Positions 9,045 through 17,648 of a stretch of DNA of 64,000 nucleotides are shown piece after piece. The stretch's first letter is position 1; every line of letters begins with the position of its first letter. The notes under the pieces are model-generated. The model was not told where the DNA came from, searched no databases, and saw nothing but the letters and a program-made list of their open reading frames with translations. Source of the stretch: Rhodanobacter sp. LX-99 (GTDB lineage: Bacteria > Pseudomonadota > Gammaproteobacteria > Xanthomonadales > Rhodanobacteraceae); assembly GCF_018599185.1 (NCBI RefSeq), contig NZ_JAHFVL010000001.1, positions 1,488,001 through 1,552,000 of the forward strand. The letters are read 5' to 3'. The position numbers and the translations under genes were made by a program.

Positions 9045-9074
9045 AAAAGCAAAACCCGCCATCGGGCGGGTTTT
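9045..9074 (-). terminator. Rho-independent terminator of the desaturase gene
   Basis: Read on the minus strand, AAAACCCGCC (9074-9065) and GGCGGGTTTT (9060-9051) form a perfect 10-bp stem around CGAT, followed by GCTTTTGAG. It lies 28 bp after the desaturase stop in the right orientation, and it sits upstream of the chosen start of the next gene. Confidence 0.8.
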
Positions 9075-9101
9075 GCTGGTGCATGTGCTTTCGCGGCGAC
9101 G

Positions 9102-10295
9102 TCAGGCAGTCGCGACGCTGTAGCCTTTGAGCCGCTGCGCGAATTCCTGCAACGAGCGGATACCGCTCTCTTCGGCCTCATGGATCCACTGCTGCAGGCC
9201 CTTCAGCGCCTGCTCGGCGCCGCGCTGCTCCATCAGGGCTGCGAGGCGGCTGCGGAAATCGCACACGGTCTTCAGTGTCGGGCGCCTGGCCAGCACCGCC
9301 TGCATGCGGTCGCGGCCTTCGTTGTCGAGCCAGCGGCCGCCGTCGGCCAGCGCCAGGCGCATGCGGCGGGGCATCGACTTGATGCTCTCGCCGGCGTGCT
9401 GTGCCTCGTCGCTGATGGTCGGCAGGATCACGCCGCGGTAGTAGTCGGTCATCGCCTGGAAGCGGTGGGTGAGCACGGCTTTCAGCGTCTCGGCATCGGG
9501 CAGACGCACGTTCGGACGCACATCCAGCGACGGCGCCACGCGCAGCACCTTGGCCAGGCCCACCGCGCGCAGGCCGCAGATCGCCGCCCAGCCGATGTCG
9601 AATTCCCACTTGCGCAGCGCGAACTTGGCCGAGCTGGGGAACGCGTGATGATTGTTGTGCAGCTCTTCGCCGCCGATCCAGAAACCCCACGGGATCAGGT
9701 TGCGCGCGGTGTCGGCGCTCTCGAAATTGCGGTAGCCGGCCCAGTGGCCGATGCCGTTGACGAAACCGGCGGCCCAGAACGGGATCCAGATCATCTGCAC
9801 CGCCCACAGCGCCGCGCCGATCACGCCGAACAGCGCGATGCTGATCAGCAGCATCAGGGTCGGGCCCCAGTACGGATGCGCGCCATAGACGTTGTGCTCG
9901 ACCCAGTCGTCCGGGGTGCCGCGACCGTACTGTTCCATGTCCTGCTTCGACTCGCAGGCGTCGCGGTACAGCGAGACGCCGTCCCAGAACACCTTCTTGA
10001 TGCCGTAGATCATCGGGCTGTGCGGATCTTCCTCGGTCTCGACCTTGGCGTGGTGCTTGCGATGCACCGCCACCCACTCGCGGGTGACCATGCCGGTGGT
10101 GAGCCAGCCCCAGAAACGGAAGAAGTGCGCCAGCGCCGGGTGGAAATCCACGCCGCGATGGGTCTGGCTGCGATGCAGGTACAGCGTCACCGTGAAGATG
10201 GTGAGCTGGGTCATGATCAGCAGATACACCAGCATCTGGCCCCAGCTTGCGCCGGTGAGACCATCGTTGAGGAAATTGAGTACCGCGTTCAGCAT
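9102..10295 (-). CDS. Membrane fatty acid (acyl-CoA) desaturase
   Basis: Integral-membrane di-iron desaturase of about 397 residues that should insert a cis double bond into acyl chains. All three histidine boxes are present: HRSQTHR (residues 41-47), HRKHH (78-82) and HNNHH (near 213), with hydrophobic helices between them (MLVYLLIMTQLTIFTVTLYL; TLMLLISIALFGVIGAALWAV). The stearoyl-CoA/Delta-9 group is the closest fit, but regiospecificity cannot be read from sequence alone. The C-terminal 130 residues form a soluble extension. A GTG at 10304 is a second possible start; I prefer the ATG at 10295. It is monocistronic, with its own terminator, and divergent from the ABC operon. Confidence 0.92.
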   Translation of the reverse strand: MLNAVLNFLNDGLTGASWGQMLVYLLIMTQLTIFTVTLYLHRSQTHRGVDFHPALAHFFRFWGWLTTGMVTREWVAVHRKHHAKVETEEDPHSPMIYGIKKVFWDGVSLYRDACESKQDMEQYGRGTPDDWVEHNVYGAHPYWGPTLMLLISIALFGVIGAALWAVQMIWIPFWAAGFVNGIGHWAGYRNFESADTARNLIPWGFWIGGEELHNNHHAFPSSAKFALRKWEFDIGWAAICGLRAVGLAKVLRVAPSLDVRPNVRLPDAETLKAVLTHRFQAMTDYYRGVILPTISDEAQHAGESIKSMPRRMRLALADGGRWLDNEGRDRMQAVLARRPTLKTVCDFRSRLAALMEQRGAEQALKGLQQWIHEAEESGIRSLQEFAQRLKGYSVATA

Positions 10296-10469
10296 GGATA
10301 GCACCGGGTGAGGGACAAGTCAGTGTAAATCGGGGGTTTCCGTACCCGCCAGCATGGTGTTGACCACGAATCATAGCAGTCGGTCAAGGGTGGGGAGCTA
10401 AGGTGACGTTATTCGCGTCCGCCGCCCGTGCCTGTTGTTTAACCATGGGGGCGCCGTGACAATCACGCA

Positions 10470-11234
10470 ATGACTCCGAACGCCCCCGATTCACCCAGGA
10501 CCATCCTGCAACTGGACCGGCTCAGTCGCCGCCGCGCCGGCCGCGCTGCGGTACAGGACCTGAGCCTGAGCCTGCAAAGCGGCCAGGTGATGGGCTTGCT
10601 GGGCGTGAACGGCGCCGGCAAGTCGACCACCTTGTCGATGATCGCCGGTGCGCTGCGCCCCGACAGCGGCGGCATCGAGCTGAACGGCGAGGATTTCCTG
10701 GAACACCCGGAACTGGCCCGCACGCAGATCGGCTGGCTGCCGGAACGCGCGCCGGTGTGGGCCGAGCTCAGCGTCGAGGAGCATCTCGATGCATACGGCC
10801 GCCTGCGCGGACTGGCCGGCGCCGCGCTGCGCCAGGCGCGCACCGCCATCATCGAGCGGCTGGAACTGCAGCCGCTGGCCCGGCGCCTGGCCGGCGTGCT
10901 GTCGCAAGGCCAGCGCCAGCGGCTGGGCCTGGCCTGCGCGCTGCTGCATCGCCCCGCCCTGCTGGTGCTGGACGAGCCGGCCAACGCGCTCGACCCGGTG
11001 CAAGTCGCCGCGCTGCGCGCGTTGATCCGCGAACAGGCCGCCGGCGGCACCGCGGTGATCCTGTCCACCCACCTGCTCGCCGAGGTGACCGCGGTCTGCG
11101 ATCGCGTGGCGATCCTGCACGAAGGCACGCTGCGTCACGACGGTGCGGTGCGCGCCGACGACCATGCCGCGCTGGAGAAAACCTTTTTCGGGATCGCGAT
11201 GAACGGCAGCACCGAATCGGCGCGCGCCGCATGA
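10470..11234 (+). CDS. ABC transporter ATP-binding protein, GldA-like
   Basis: 254-residue ATPase with Walker A GVNGAGKST (45-53), signature LSQGQ (144-148), Walker B LLVLDEP (164-170) and the switch histidine in 'ILSTHLLAEV'. It belongs to the group of ABC-2-type exporters that includes GldA of gliding bacteroidetes and NosF/CcmA-like ATPases. It is the first gene of a four-gene unit: its stop overlaps the permease start (ATGA), the permease overlaps the GldG-like gene, and a DUF4340 protein follows. The substrate is unknown; gliding is not implied, as this cluster occurs in many non-gliding proteobacteria. Confidence 0.88.
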   Translation: MTPNAPDSPRTILQLDRLSRRRAGRAAVQDLSLSLQSGQVMGLLGVNGAGKSTTLSMIAGALRPDSGGIELNGEDFLEHPELARTQIGWLPERAPVWAELSVEEHLDAYGRLRGLAGAALRQARTAIIERLELQPLARRLAGVLSQGQRQRLGLACALLHRPALLVLDEPANALDPVQVAALRALIREQAAGGTAVILSTHLLAEVTAVCDRVAILHEGTLRHDGAVRADDHAALEKTFFGIAMNGSTESARAA

Positions 11235-12001
11235 ACCGCGCTTTCATGGGCACCGTCGCCGTGACGCGACTGGAATGGCGCCGGCTGCTGGTACGCCCAC
11301 TGGCCTGGGTGCTGGCGGCGCTGACCCTGGCCTGGCTGGCATGGAACTTCACCCTGCTGCTGGGCGGTTTCCTGGCCGGGCAGATCCAGCGCGCCGCGTT
11401 GCCGGACGGGCCCGGCTTCACCGACCTGGTCGGCGTGCCGCTGCTGGGCCAGCTGGCCCAGCTGGCGTTCCTGGTGGTGCCGCTGCTGTGCATGTCGGCG
11501 ATCGCCGGCGAACGCCGCAACGGCACCCTGCCCCTGTTGTTCGCCGCCGGCGTGCCGGCCTCGCGCATCGTGCTGGGCAAGTACCTGGCCGTGCTGGGCT
11601 GGTTGCTGCTGTGGCTGGTGCTGACCCTGGCGATGCCGCTGGCGCTGATGCACGCCACGCACTTCGACTGGGGCAAGCTGGCCGCCGCCACGCTGGGCCT
11701 GGCGCTGATGCTGGCCGCGCTGGCCGCGATCGGCGTGGCCTGCTCCAGCTTCGCCTCGCACCCGGCGCTCGCCGCCGCCGCCGCGCTGGTGATCGCGCTG
11801 GCGCTGTGGAGCGTGAACCTGGGCGCGCAGATGGCCGGCATCAACGGCGGCGCGATCAACTGGCTGGCAATGAGCACGCACCTGCAGCCGCTGCTGCGCG
11901 GACTGGTCTCCAGCGCCGACATCGTGTGGTTCGCGCTGCTGATCGCGCTGGCGCTGGCCCTGGCCACGCGCCGGCTGGCGGCCGACAAGGAGCGCAACTG
12001 A
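11231..12001 (+). CDS. ABC transporter permease, GldF-like (ABC-2 type)
   Basis: 256 residues with about six hydrophobic helices (for example LAWVLAALTLAWLAWNFTLL, LVVPLLCMSAIAG, LLLWLVLTLAMPLALM, AAATLGLALMLAALAAIGVA). The 'SAIAGERRNGTLPLLFAAGVPASRIVLGKYLA' segment is the coupling-helix region conserved in ABC-2 permeases (ERRxGTLxLLLxxP). It begins at an ATGA overlap with the ATPase gene and its TGA shares a base with the ATG of the next gene, so the operon is tightly translationally coupled. Confidence 0.88.
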   Translation: MNRAFMGTVAVTRLEWRRLLVRPLAWVLAALTLAWLAWNFTLLLGGFLAGQIQRAALPDGPGFTDLVGVPLLGQLAQLAFLVVPLLCMSAIAGERRNGTLPLLFAAGVPASRIVLGKYLAVLGWLLLWLVLTLAMPLALMHATHFDWGKLAAATLGLALMLAALAAIGVACSSFASHPALAAAAALVIALALWSVNLGAQMAGINGGAINWLAMSTHLQPLLRGLVSSADIVWFALLIALALALATRRLAADKERN

Positions 12002-13356
12002 TGGGCGCGCTGTTCAGACGTCTGGACGGCTGGTTGTTCGCGCTGCTGCTGGTGCTGGCGGCTGCGGCGATCGGCTACCTCAGCACGCGCTACGCGCACC
12101 AGGCCGATTGGACCGCGAACGGCCGCACCAGCCTGTCGGCGGAAAGCCGCGCGGTGCTGGCCCGGTTCGACGGCCCGGTGGAAATCGTCAGCTACGCGAA
12201 CCCGCAGGGCGGCCTGCGCCAGACCGTGGCCGGTTTCCTGCAGCGCTACCAGGCGGTGAAGAGCGACCTCAGCCTGCGCTTCGTCGACCCGCAACTGGAC
12301 CCGGCGAAGATGCGCGAGTTGGGCATCACCGTCGACGGCGCGCTGATCCTGCATTACAAGGATCGCGAGCAACGCCTGGACGAGTTGTCCGAACGCAGCC
12401 TCACCAATGCGCTGGAACGCCTGCTGCGCGGCAGCGACCGCATCGTGGCCTTCGTCACCGGCGACGGCGAACGCCGCGCGGACGGACAGGCCAACGCCGA
12501 TCTCGGCACCTTCATGGCGCAGCTGGAAGCGCGCGGCATGCGCGCGGTACCGCTGAACTTCGCGCAAGTGACCGCGGTGCCCGAGCACACCGACCTGGTG
12601 GTGCTGGCCAGCCCGACCTTGGCGTTGCCGCCCGGCGCGGTGCAGGCGCTGGTCGGCTACGTGAGCAACGGCGGCAACCTGCTGTGGCTGAGCGAACCGG
12701 CGAACGACGACCTCGGCCTCAAGCCGCTGGCCGACGCGCTCGGCGTGCGCGTGTTGCCCGGCGTGCTGGTCGACGGCTCCGGCACCGCGCTGGGCCTGCA
12801 CGACCCGCGCCTGATCGCGCTGGGCGACTACCCGCCGCAGGCGATCACCCACGGCTTCACCCTGACCACGCTGTTCCCGCAAGCCTCCGCGCTGGCCAAG
12901 GTGACGCAAGGCGACTGGGCAGTCGCGCCGTTCCTGCGCTCCGGCGCACAGAGCTGGACCGAGTTCCAGCCGATCGACAACAGCAAGCCCTCGGACATCC
13001 GCTTCGACGCCGACGCCGGCGAACTGAAGGGGCCGCTGGATTTCGGCTTCGCGCTGAGCCGGCTGTCGCCCAGCCCGGACAAGAGCGAGCAGCGCGCGGT
13101 GGTGATCGGCGACGGCGATTTCCTGTCCAATACCTTCCTCGGCAACGGCGGCAACCGCGCGCTGGGCGAGCGCGTGTTCGACTGGCTGCTCGGCGACGAC
13201 AAGCTGGTCGAGCTGCCGCCGCGCGGCGCGCCGGACCGGCTGCTGCAGATTTCGCAAACCGAACTGAACGCGCTGAGCTTCGGCTTCCTGGTCGCACTGC
13301 CGCTGCTGCTGCTGCTGATCGGCGGCCTGATCGTGTGGCGCCGGCGACGCCGCTGA
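12001..13356 (+). CDS. GldG-like ABC transporter auxiliary protein
   Basis: 451 residues in the ABC-2 auxiliary/GldG arrangement: an N-terminal membrane helix (GWLFALLLVLAAAAIGYLST), a large periplasmic domain containing the GldG 'YANPQGGLRQTVAGFLQRYQAVKSDLSLRFVDPQLDP' and 'GNLLWLSEP' blocks, and a C-terminal helix (LSFGFLVALPLLLLLIGGLIVW) ending in RRRRR. It probably forms a periplasmic extension of the exporter. It starts on the last base of the permease stop codon and is 3 bp from the DUF4340 gene. Confidence 0.85.
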   Translation: MGALFRRLDGWLFALLLVLAAAAIGYLSTRYAHQADWTANGRTSLSAESRAVLARFDGPVEIVSYANPQGGLRQTVAGFLQRYQAVKSDLSLRFVDPQLDPAKMRELGITVDGALILHYKDREQRLDELSERSLTNALERLLRGSDRIVAFVTGDGERRADGQANADLGTFMAQLEARGMRAVPLNFAQVTAVPEHTDLVVLASPTLALPPGAVQALVGYVSNGGNLLWLSEPANDDLGLKPLADALGVRVLPGVLVDGSGTALGLHDPRLIALGDYPPQAITHGFTLTTLFPQASALAKVTQGDWAVAPFLRSGAQSWTEFQPIDNSKPSDIRFDADAGELKGPLDFGFALSRLSPSPDKSEQRAVVIGDGDFLSNTFLGNGGNRALGERVFDWLLGDDKLVELPPRGAPDRLLQISQTELNALSFGFLVALPLLLLLIGGLIVWRRRRR

Positions 13357-13359
13357 ACG

Positions 13360-13851
13360 ATGAAACGCAATACCCGACAGCGCGTGTTCCTGCTGCTCGC
13401 CGTAGTGGCCCTGTCTCTACTGGCCGGTTGGCAATGGCAGCGTGACGCGCGCAACGAGCCCGGCAACCTCACTGCGCTCGACCCGGCCGGCATCAGCCGC
13501 ATCGCGCTGACCTTGCCCGGCGCGCCGACCCTGCACTACGAAAAACGCGACGGCCACTGGTGGCGTACCGACGGCACGCCGGTGCGCGCCATCGACGCGC
13601 GGCTCAGCGACCTGGCCGATACCGCCGCGGCGCACGTGCTCAGCTGGCGCCCGGCCAGCGATTTCGAGCCGGCAAAGATCGGATTGGCGCCGCCGCGGGC
13701 GGTGTTGGTGCTGGATGGGCAGGTGCTGGAATTCGGCGAAAGCTCGGTCACCGGGCCGCAGCATTACGTGCGTGTGGGCCAGCGCATCGCGCTGGTATCG
13801 TCGCGTTACGTGCCGCGTTCGCCGGCGACGGCGACCACCGAGCTGCACTGA
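13360..13851 (+). CDS. Short DUF4340-like membrane-anchored protein
   Basis: 163 residues with an N-terminal signal anchor ([19 protein letters not shown]) and a periplasmic domain containing '[26 protein letters not shown]' and '[25 protein letters not shown]', the repeat unit of DUF4340. Family members that partner GldFG-type exporters are usually about twice this length, so this one carries roughly one repeat. It is the last gene of the ABC operon. The next gene, mutM, begins 16 bp later and may be co-transcribed. Confidence 0.7.
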   Translation: MKRNTRQRVFLLLAVVALSLLAGWQWQRDARNEPGNLTALDPAGISRIALTLPGAPTLHYEKRDGHWWRTDGTPVRAIDARLSDLADTAAAHVLSWRPASDFEPAKIGLAPPRAVLVLDGQVLEFGESSVTGPQHYVRVGQRIALVSSRYVPRSPATATTELH

Positions 13852-13867
13852 GCCGCGGGACAACCAC

Positions 13868-14695
13868 TTGCCTGAACTGCCCGAAGTCGAAACCACCCGC
13901 CGCGGCATCGCGCCCCACGTGGTCGGCCGCCGCGTCACCGGCGTGATCCTGCGCCGGCCCGACCTGCGCTGGCCGATTCCGCCGGAGATCAGCGAGCTGC
14001 TGCCCGGCCAGCGCATCGAGGCAGTGGAGCGCCGCGCGAAATACCTGCTGCTGCGCACCGGGATCGGCAGCGCACTGCTGCACCTGGGCATGTCCGGCGT
14101 GCTGCGCGTGCTGCCGCCGGACGCGCCGGTGGGCAGGCACGACCATGTCGACATCGCGCTGGAACGCACGCCGGCGCAGGCGCCGCGCATCCTGCGCTTC
14201 ACCGACCCGCGCCGCTTCGGCTGCCTGCTGTGGCAACCCCTGGGTGAGACACACGAGCTGCTGGCGAAGCTGGGTCCGGAGCCGCTGACCGACGCGTTCG
14301 ACGGCGACCTGCTGTGGCATCTCTCGCGCGGCCGCACGGCGGCGGTGAAGCTGTTCCTGATGGACAGCGCGGTCGTCGTCGGCGTGGGCAACATCTACGC
14401 CAGCGAGGCGCTGTTCCGCGCCGGCATCGACCCGCGCCGCGCCGCCGGCAGCGTTTCGCGGGCGCGCTACGCGCGACTGGCCGCCGAAGTGAAGCGCCTG
14501 CTGGCCTGGGCGATCGAACGCGGAGGCACCACCTTGCGCGACTTCCTCAACCCCGACGGCGCGCCCGGCTACTTCTTCCGCGAACTGATGGTCTACGGGC
14601 GCGCGGGCGAACCATGCCACGTCTGCGGCACGCCGATCCGGCAGGTCACGCTGGGGCAGCGCTCGACGTTCTGGTGCCCGCGCTGCCAGCGCTGA
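13868..14695 (+). CDS. mutM: Formamidopyrimidine-DNA glycosylase
   Basis: Base-excision repair enzyme that removes 8-oxoguanine and Fapy lesions and cleaves the strand by beta/delta elimination. The 275-residue protein begins (M)[16 protein letters not shown]; after Met removal Pro2 is the catalytic nucleophile and Glu3 the general acid. The C-terminal zinc finger is complete: CHVCG at 253-257 and CPRC near the end. The initiation codon is TTG at 13868: the enzyme needs Pro directly after the initiator, so no other start can give an active protein. A GGGA at 13857-13860 is the only ribosome-site-like sequence. It lies 16 bp after the DUF4340 gene and converges with the gene at 14705. Confidence 0.97.
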   Translation: MPELPEVETTRRGIAPHVVGRRVTGVILRRPDLRWPIPPEISELLPGQRIEAVERRAKYLLLRTGIGSALLHLGMSGVLRVLPPDAPVGRHDHVDIALERTPAQAPRILRFTDPRRFGCLLWQPLGETHELLAKLGPEPLTDAFDGDLLWHLSRGRTAAVKLFLMDSAVVVGVGNIYASEALFRAGIDPRRAAGSVSRARYARLAAEVKRLLAWAIERGGTTLRDFLNPDGAPGYFFRELMVYGRAGEPCHVCGTPIRQVTLGQRSTFWCPRCQR

Positions 14696-14704
14696 ACCGG
14701 CGCG

Positions 14705-15475
14705 TCACTCCGGCCAGCGGAACGCGACGTGGGTGTTGTTGAACTCGGGGTCGTCGAGGCTGCCGCCCGGCTGCGCCACCAGGCCGCCCGGCAGGCCGTC
14801 GACCTCCAACTGCTGGCCGGCGCTGAAGTGCGCGCCCAGCGACAGCAGTTCGACCAGCCGCTCGCACAACACGCCGGCGCGGTCGACATCGCGGTCGGGC
14901 ACGTTGTGCAGGCTGAGGTCGGGGCGGCCGAACTTGCGCATGCCGCGGGTGTGGATCCACGAGCGATCGGCGGCATCTTCGCCGCTGCGCAGGATCAGCA
15001 CGTGGTGACGTGGCGGCGCGCCGTCCTTGACCAGGTAGTGGCGACGCCAGTGTGCGGCATCGAACAGGGTGAGGATCTGCGGATCGAGAATCGAGGTACC
15101 GCCCACGTCGAGCATGCCGGCCAGCACGCCGAGCGTGTCGCGCAGGTAGTCGAGGCTGGCGCCGTCCTTGAGCACGCCGCGCACCACCAGCACCTCCGGC
15201 GCGATGCGCGCCTGCTCGTACGCATCCGGCGTGTCTTCCCTGATGAGGCCGCCCAGCGCGCCATTCAACGGGTAACCCTCCCACTGGCGCAGCACCGCGT
15301 TCTGGAAGCGCTGGATCTCCACACCCGCGGGCAGGCCCGGGCTGCCGTAGCGCGGCGACGGAATCAACAATTCCGGCTCGAACTTGCCGAACACGTAGAA
15401 CTGCAGCACGGCCTCTTCTTCGCCAGGCTGCCAGTACGGCCGCGGCCAGCTGACGGGGGTGGTGGCTTCGCTCAT
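14705..15475 (-). CDS. Conserved protein of unknown function
   Basis: 256 residues, soluble, rich in acidic and aromatic residues, with no signal peptide or membrane helix. I do not recognise the family. Notable blocks are 'WPRPYWQPGEEEAVLQFYVFGKFEPELLIPSPRYG' at the N-terminus, 'DPQILTLFDAAHWRRHYL', and 'SWIHTRGMRKFGRPDLSLHNVPD', which looks like the core of a suppressor/DUF4261-type fold, though this is a weak resemblance. The start at 15475 has an AAGGAAC ribosome site; the frame extends to 15511 without support. It lies 22 bp downstream of tdk and is probably co-transcribed with it. Confidence 0.7.
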   Translation of the reverse strand: MSEATTPVSWPRPYWQPGEEEAVLQFYVFGKFEPELLIPSPRYGSPGLPAGVEIQRFQNAVLRQWEGYPLNGALGGLIREDTPDAYEQARIAPEVLVVRGVLKDGASLDYLRDTLGVLAGMLDVGGTSILDPQILTLFDAAHWRRHYLVKDGAPPRHHVLILRSGEDAADRSWIHTRGMRKFGRPDLSLHNVPDRDVDRAGVLCERLVELLSLGAHFSAGQQLEVDGLPGGLVAQPGGSLDDPEFNNTHVAFRWPE

Positions 15476-15497
15476 GCAGGTTCCTTGATGGGTCGGT

Positions 15498-16130
15498 TCA
15501 TTCGCGCTCACCCAGCGGCAGCACGGTCTGCTGCAGCTCGATGCGGCCGTTGCCCGCGCTGATCTTCTTGAACTCCGCGCGGCTCACCGAGACATAGCGT
15601 TCGTTGCCGCCGATCTCAACCTGCGGGCCGTCGGTGACGGCACGGCCGTGCTCGTCCACGCGCACCACCATGGTGGCCTTGCGTCCGGTGTGGCAGATCG
15701 TCTTGATCTCCTGCAGTTCGTCGGCCCAGGCCAGCAGGTAGCGGCTGCCCTCGAACAGCTCGCCGCGGAAATCGGTGCGCAGGCCGAACGCCAGCACCGG
15801 GATGCCGAGCTGGTCGACCACGTCGCTGAGCTGCCACACCTGCGCCTTGCTGAGGAACTGCGCCTCGTCGACGAACACGCAGTGCAGCGGGCCGTGCGAT
15901 GCGATGTCGGCCTCCACCAGCGCCAGCAGGTTCTCCTCGCCGCGGAAGCGCCGCGCACGCGCCTTCAAGCCGATCCGCGAGGCCACCACGCCATCGCCGA
16001 AGCGGTTGTCCAGCGCCGGCGTGAGGATCAGCGTGCGCATGCCGCGCTCGTGGTAGTTGTACGCGCTCTGCAGCAGCGTGGTGGTCTTGCCGGCGTTCAT
16101 CGCCGAGTAATAGAAATAGAGTTTGGCCAT
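15498..16130 (-). CDS. tdk: Thymidine kinase (type II, TK1-like)
   Basis: Phosphorylates thymidine to dTMP in the pyrimidine salvage pathway. The 210-residue protein has a P-loop ([12 protein letters not shown], Gly14-Lys15-Thr16), the 'VFVDEAQFL' motif (catalytic Glu89), '[19 protein letters not shown]' (lasso/phosphate binding) and the C-terminal '[14 protein letters not shown]'. The zinc-binding lobe appears degenerate: the usual CxxC before GRKATM is reduced to a single Cys ([11 protein letters not shown]), and the second ligand pair after 'RYVSV' (Cys and His in E. coli) is replaced by S and E. The start at 16130 is the family start. It leads a two-gene unit with the unknown gene at 14705. 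Confidence 0.95.
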   Translation of the reverse strand: MAKLYFYYSAMNAGKTTTLLQSAYNYHERGMRTLILTPALDNRFGDGVVASRIGLKARARRFRGEENLLALVEADIASHGPLHCVFVDEAQFLSKAQVWQLSDVVDQLGIPVLAFGLRTDFRGELFEGSRYLLAWADELQEIKTICHTGRKATMVVRVDEHGRAVTDGPQVEIGGNERYVSVSRAEFKKISAGNGRIELQQTVLPLGERE

Positions 16131-16211
16131 GAGCGTGCGTTCGGGTGACGACCACACATGGTAGCGCGACAGCCGACTGACTCTTCCCCTGCATTCGCAG
16201 GGGGACCTCGA

Positions 16212-17543
16212 TCAAACCTCGTCCAGCGGCGTGTTGCCGCCGGTGAACTGCGCGCGCGCCTGGGCCAGGCGGTAGCGGTGTTCGGCGCGGCTGCGGCGCC
16301 AGTCGCGCAGGAAGCAGATGGCGTAGACCAGCTTGAACAGCTTGAGTCGCCACAGCACTTTCGGGGTGTCGAACAGGTCGCCGGCGAGCATCGAGATCAC
16401 GCCCTGCTCCAGCTGCCAGGTGTTGCGCGGCTGGCGGAACATCTGCTGCATCACCGGGCCGTTGAAGCGGTAGATGAAGAACGAGAAACGGGCCATGCCG
16501 GCGCGCTGGCGCTTCTCCAGCCGGCGCAGCAAGGCCGGCTCGCGTTGCGGCTCGCGCAAGGCCTGGTCGACCACCGCGGCGGCCTGCTCCGCGCCGCTCA
16601 TCGCCAGGTACACGCCGGAGGAAAACACCGGATCGAGGAAGGCGAACGCATCGCCCACCAGCACCCAACCCGCCCCGCCCATGCGGCTTGCGTCGTAGGA
16701 GTAGTTGCCGGTGACGCGCACCTCGTCGTCGATCAGTTCGGCGTGCTGCACGCGCGCCCACAGCGCCGGGCTCAGCTTCAGCGTGTCGAACAGGAACTCG
16801 ACCGTGCGGCCCTTGCGCTGCTTGAGGTAATCCGGTCGGCACACCGCGCCCACGCTCATCACCCCGTCCGGTAGCGGGATCATCCACATCCAGCCGTGCG
16901 CGAAGCTGTAGATGCTGATGTTGCCGGCGTCCTCGTCCTCGCGCCGCGCGGCGCCGCGGAAGTGGCCGAAGATCGCCGCGCTCTGGTGTTGGTCGTTGCG
17001 CCGGCGCAGCTTGCGCTTCGTCGCCAGCAGCGCGTCGCGGCCGCTGGCGTCGACCACATAGCGCGCCTGGATCGCGTAGCCGCGGCCGTCGTCGGTGCGC
17101 ACGTCCAGCCAGCTCTCGCGCGGGCCGCGCTGCTCGACGCGTACCACCTCGTGCCCTTCGCGCGCGTCGGCGCCGGATTCGCGCGCATGCCCGTACAGCA
17201 TCCGGTCGAAATCCTGCCGCCATACCTGGTAGGCATGCGGCGGGCTCTGCCCGATCGCGCGGGCAAACGCGTAGGTGTTGTAGCCGCGCGCGTTGTCGGC
17301 CTCGAAGTCGGCGCCGGGCTTGAACACGCCGAGCTCGCGCACCTTGTCCAGCACGCCGAGCCGCTCGAACACCGGCAGGTTCATCGGCAGCAGCGATTCG
17401 CCGATATGGAAGCGCGGGTGGTGCGCCTTCTCCAGCGCGATGACCTTGTAGCCGCGGCGCGCCAGCAGCGCCGCCGCGGTGCTGCCGCCGGGCCCGCCGC
17501 CGATCACCGCCACGTCGCACTGCTCGACTTCCTGCTCCGCCAT
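16212..17543 (-). CDS. FAD-dependent oxidoreductase, flavin-dependent halogenase-like
   Basis: 443 residues in the tryptophan-halogenase/GR2 family. The FAD dinucleotide motif GGGPGGSTAA is at residues 15-24, and 'GWVLVGDAFAFLDPVFSSGV' is the second FAD contact. Two features specific to flavin-dependent halogenases are visible: the WxWxIP motif (W218-M-W220-M-I-P223) and a lysine (Lys75, in 'GVFKPGADF') in the position of the catalytic lysine that carries the haloamine. Related proteins occur in pigment (aryl polyene/xanthomonadin-type) loci, but no such genes are nearby, so the substrate is open and some family members are not halogenases. No flavin reductase gene is adjacent. The start at 17543 is the first Met of the frame. 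Confidence 0.8.
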   Translation of the reverse strand: MAEQEVEQCDVAVIGGGPGGSTAAALLARRGYKVIALEKAHHPRFHIGESLLPMNLPVFERLGVLDKVRELGVFKPGADFEADNARGYNTYAFARAIGQSPPHAYQVWRQDFDRMLYGHARESGADAREGHEVVRVEQRGPRESWLDVRTDDGRGYAIQARYVVDASGRDALLATKRKLRRRNDQHQSAAIFGHFRGAARREDEDAGNISIYSFAHGWMWMIPLPDGVMSVGAVCRPDYLKQRKGRTVEFLFDTLKLSPALWARVQHAELIDDEVRVTGNYSYDASRMGGAGWVLVGDAFAFLDPVFSSGVYLAMSGAEQAAAVVDQALREPQREPALLRRLEKRQRAGMARFSFFIYRFNGPVMQQMFRQPRNTWQLEQGVISMLAGDLFDTPKVLWRLKLFKLVYAICFLRDWRRSRAEHRYRLAQARAQFTGGNTPLDEV

Positions 17544-17648
17544 GCCGCTCCCCGCTGACTGTCGTGCGGCCGATTATGGCCGAAGCGGGCCGGGGCGCCA
17601 GTGGTGCTCTGCTACCATCGACCACCGCCTCGTCCTGTCTCCCGATCC

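Noticed and set aside
10470-13851. Gliding motility operon
   Set aside because: GldA/F/G homologues are widespread in non-gliding proteobacteria, and the other gliding genes are absent.
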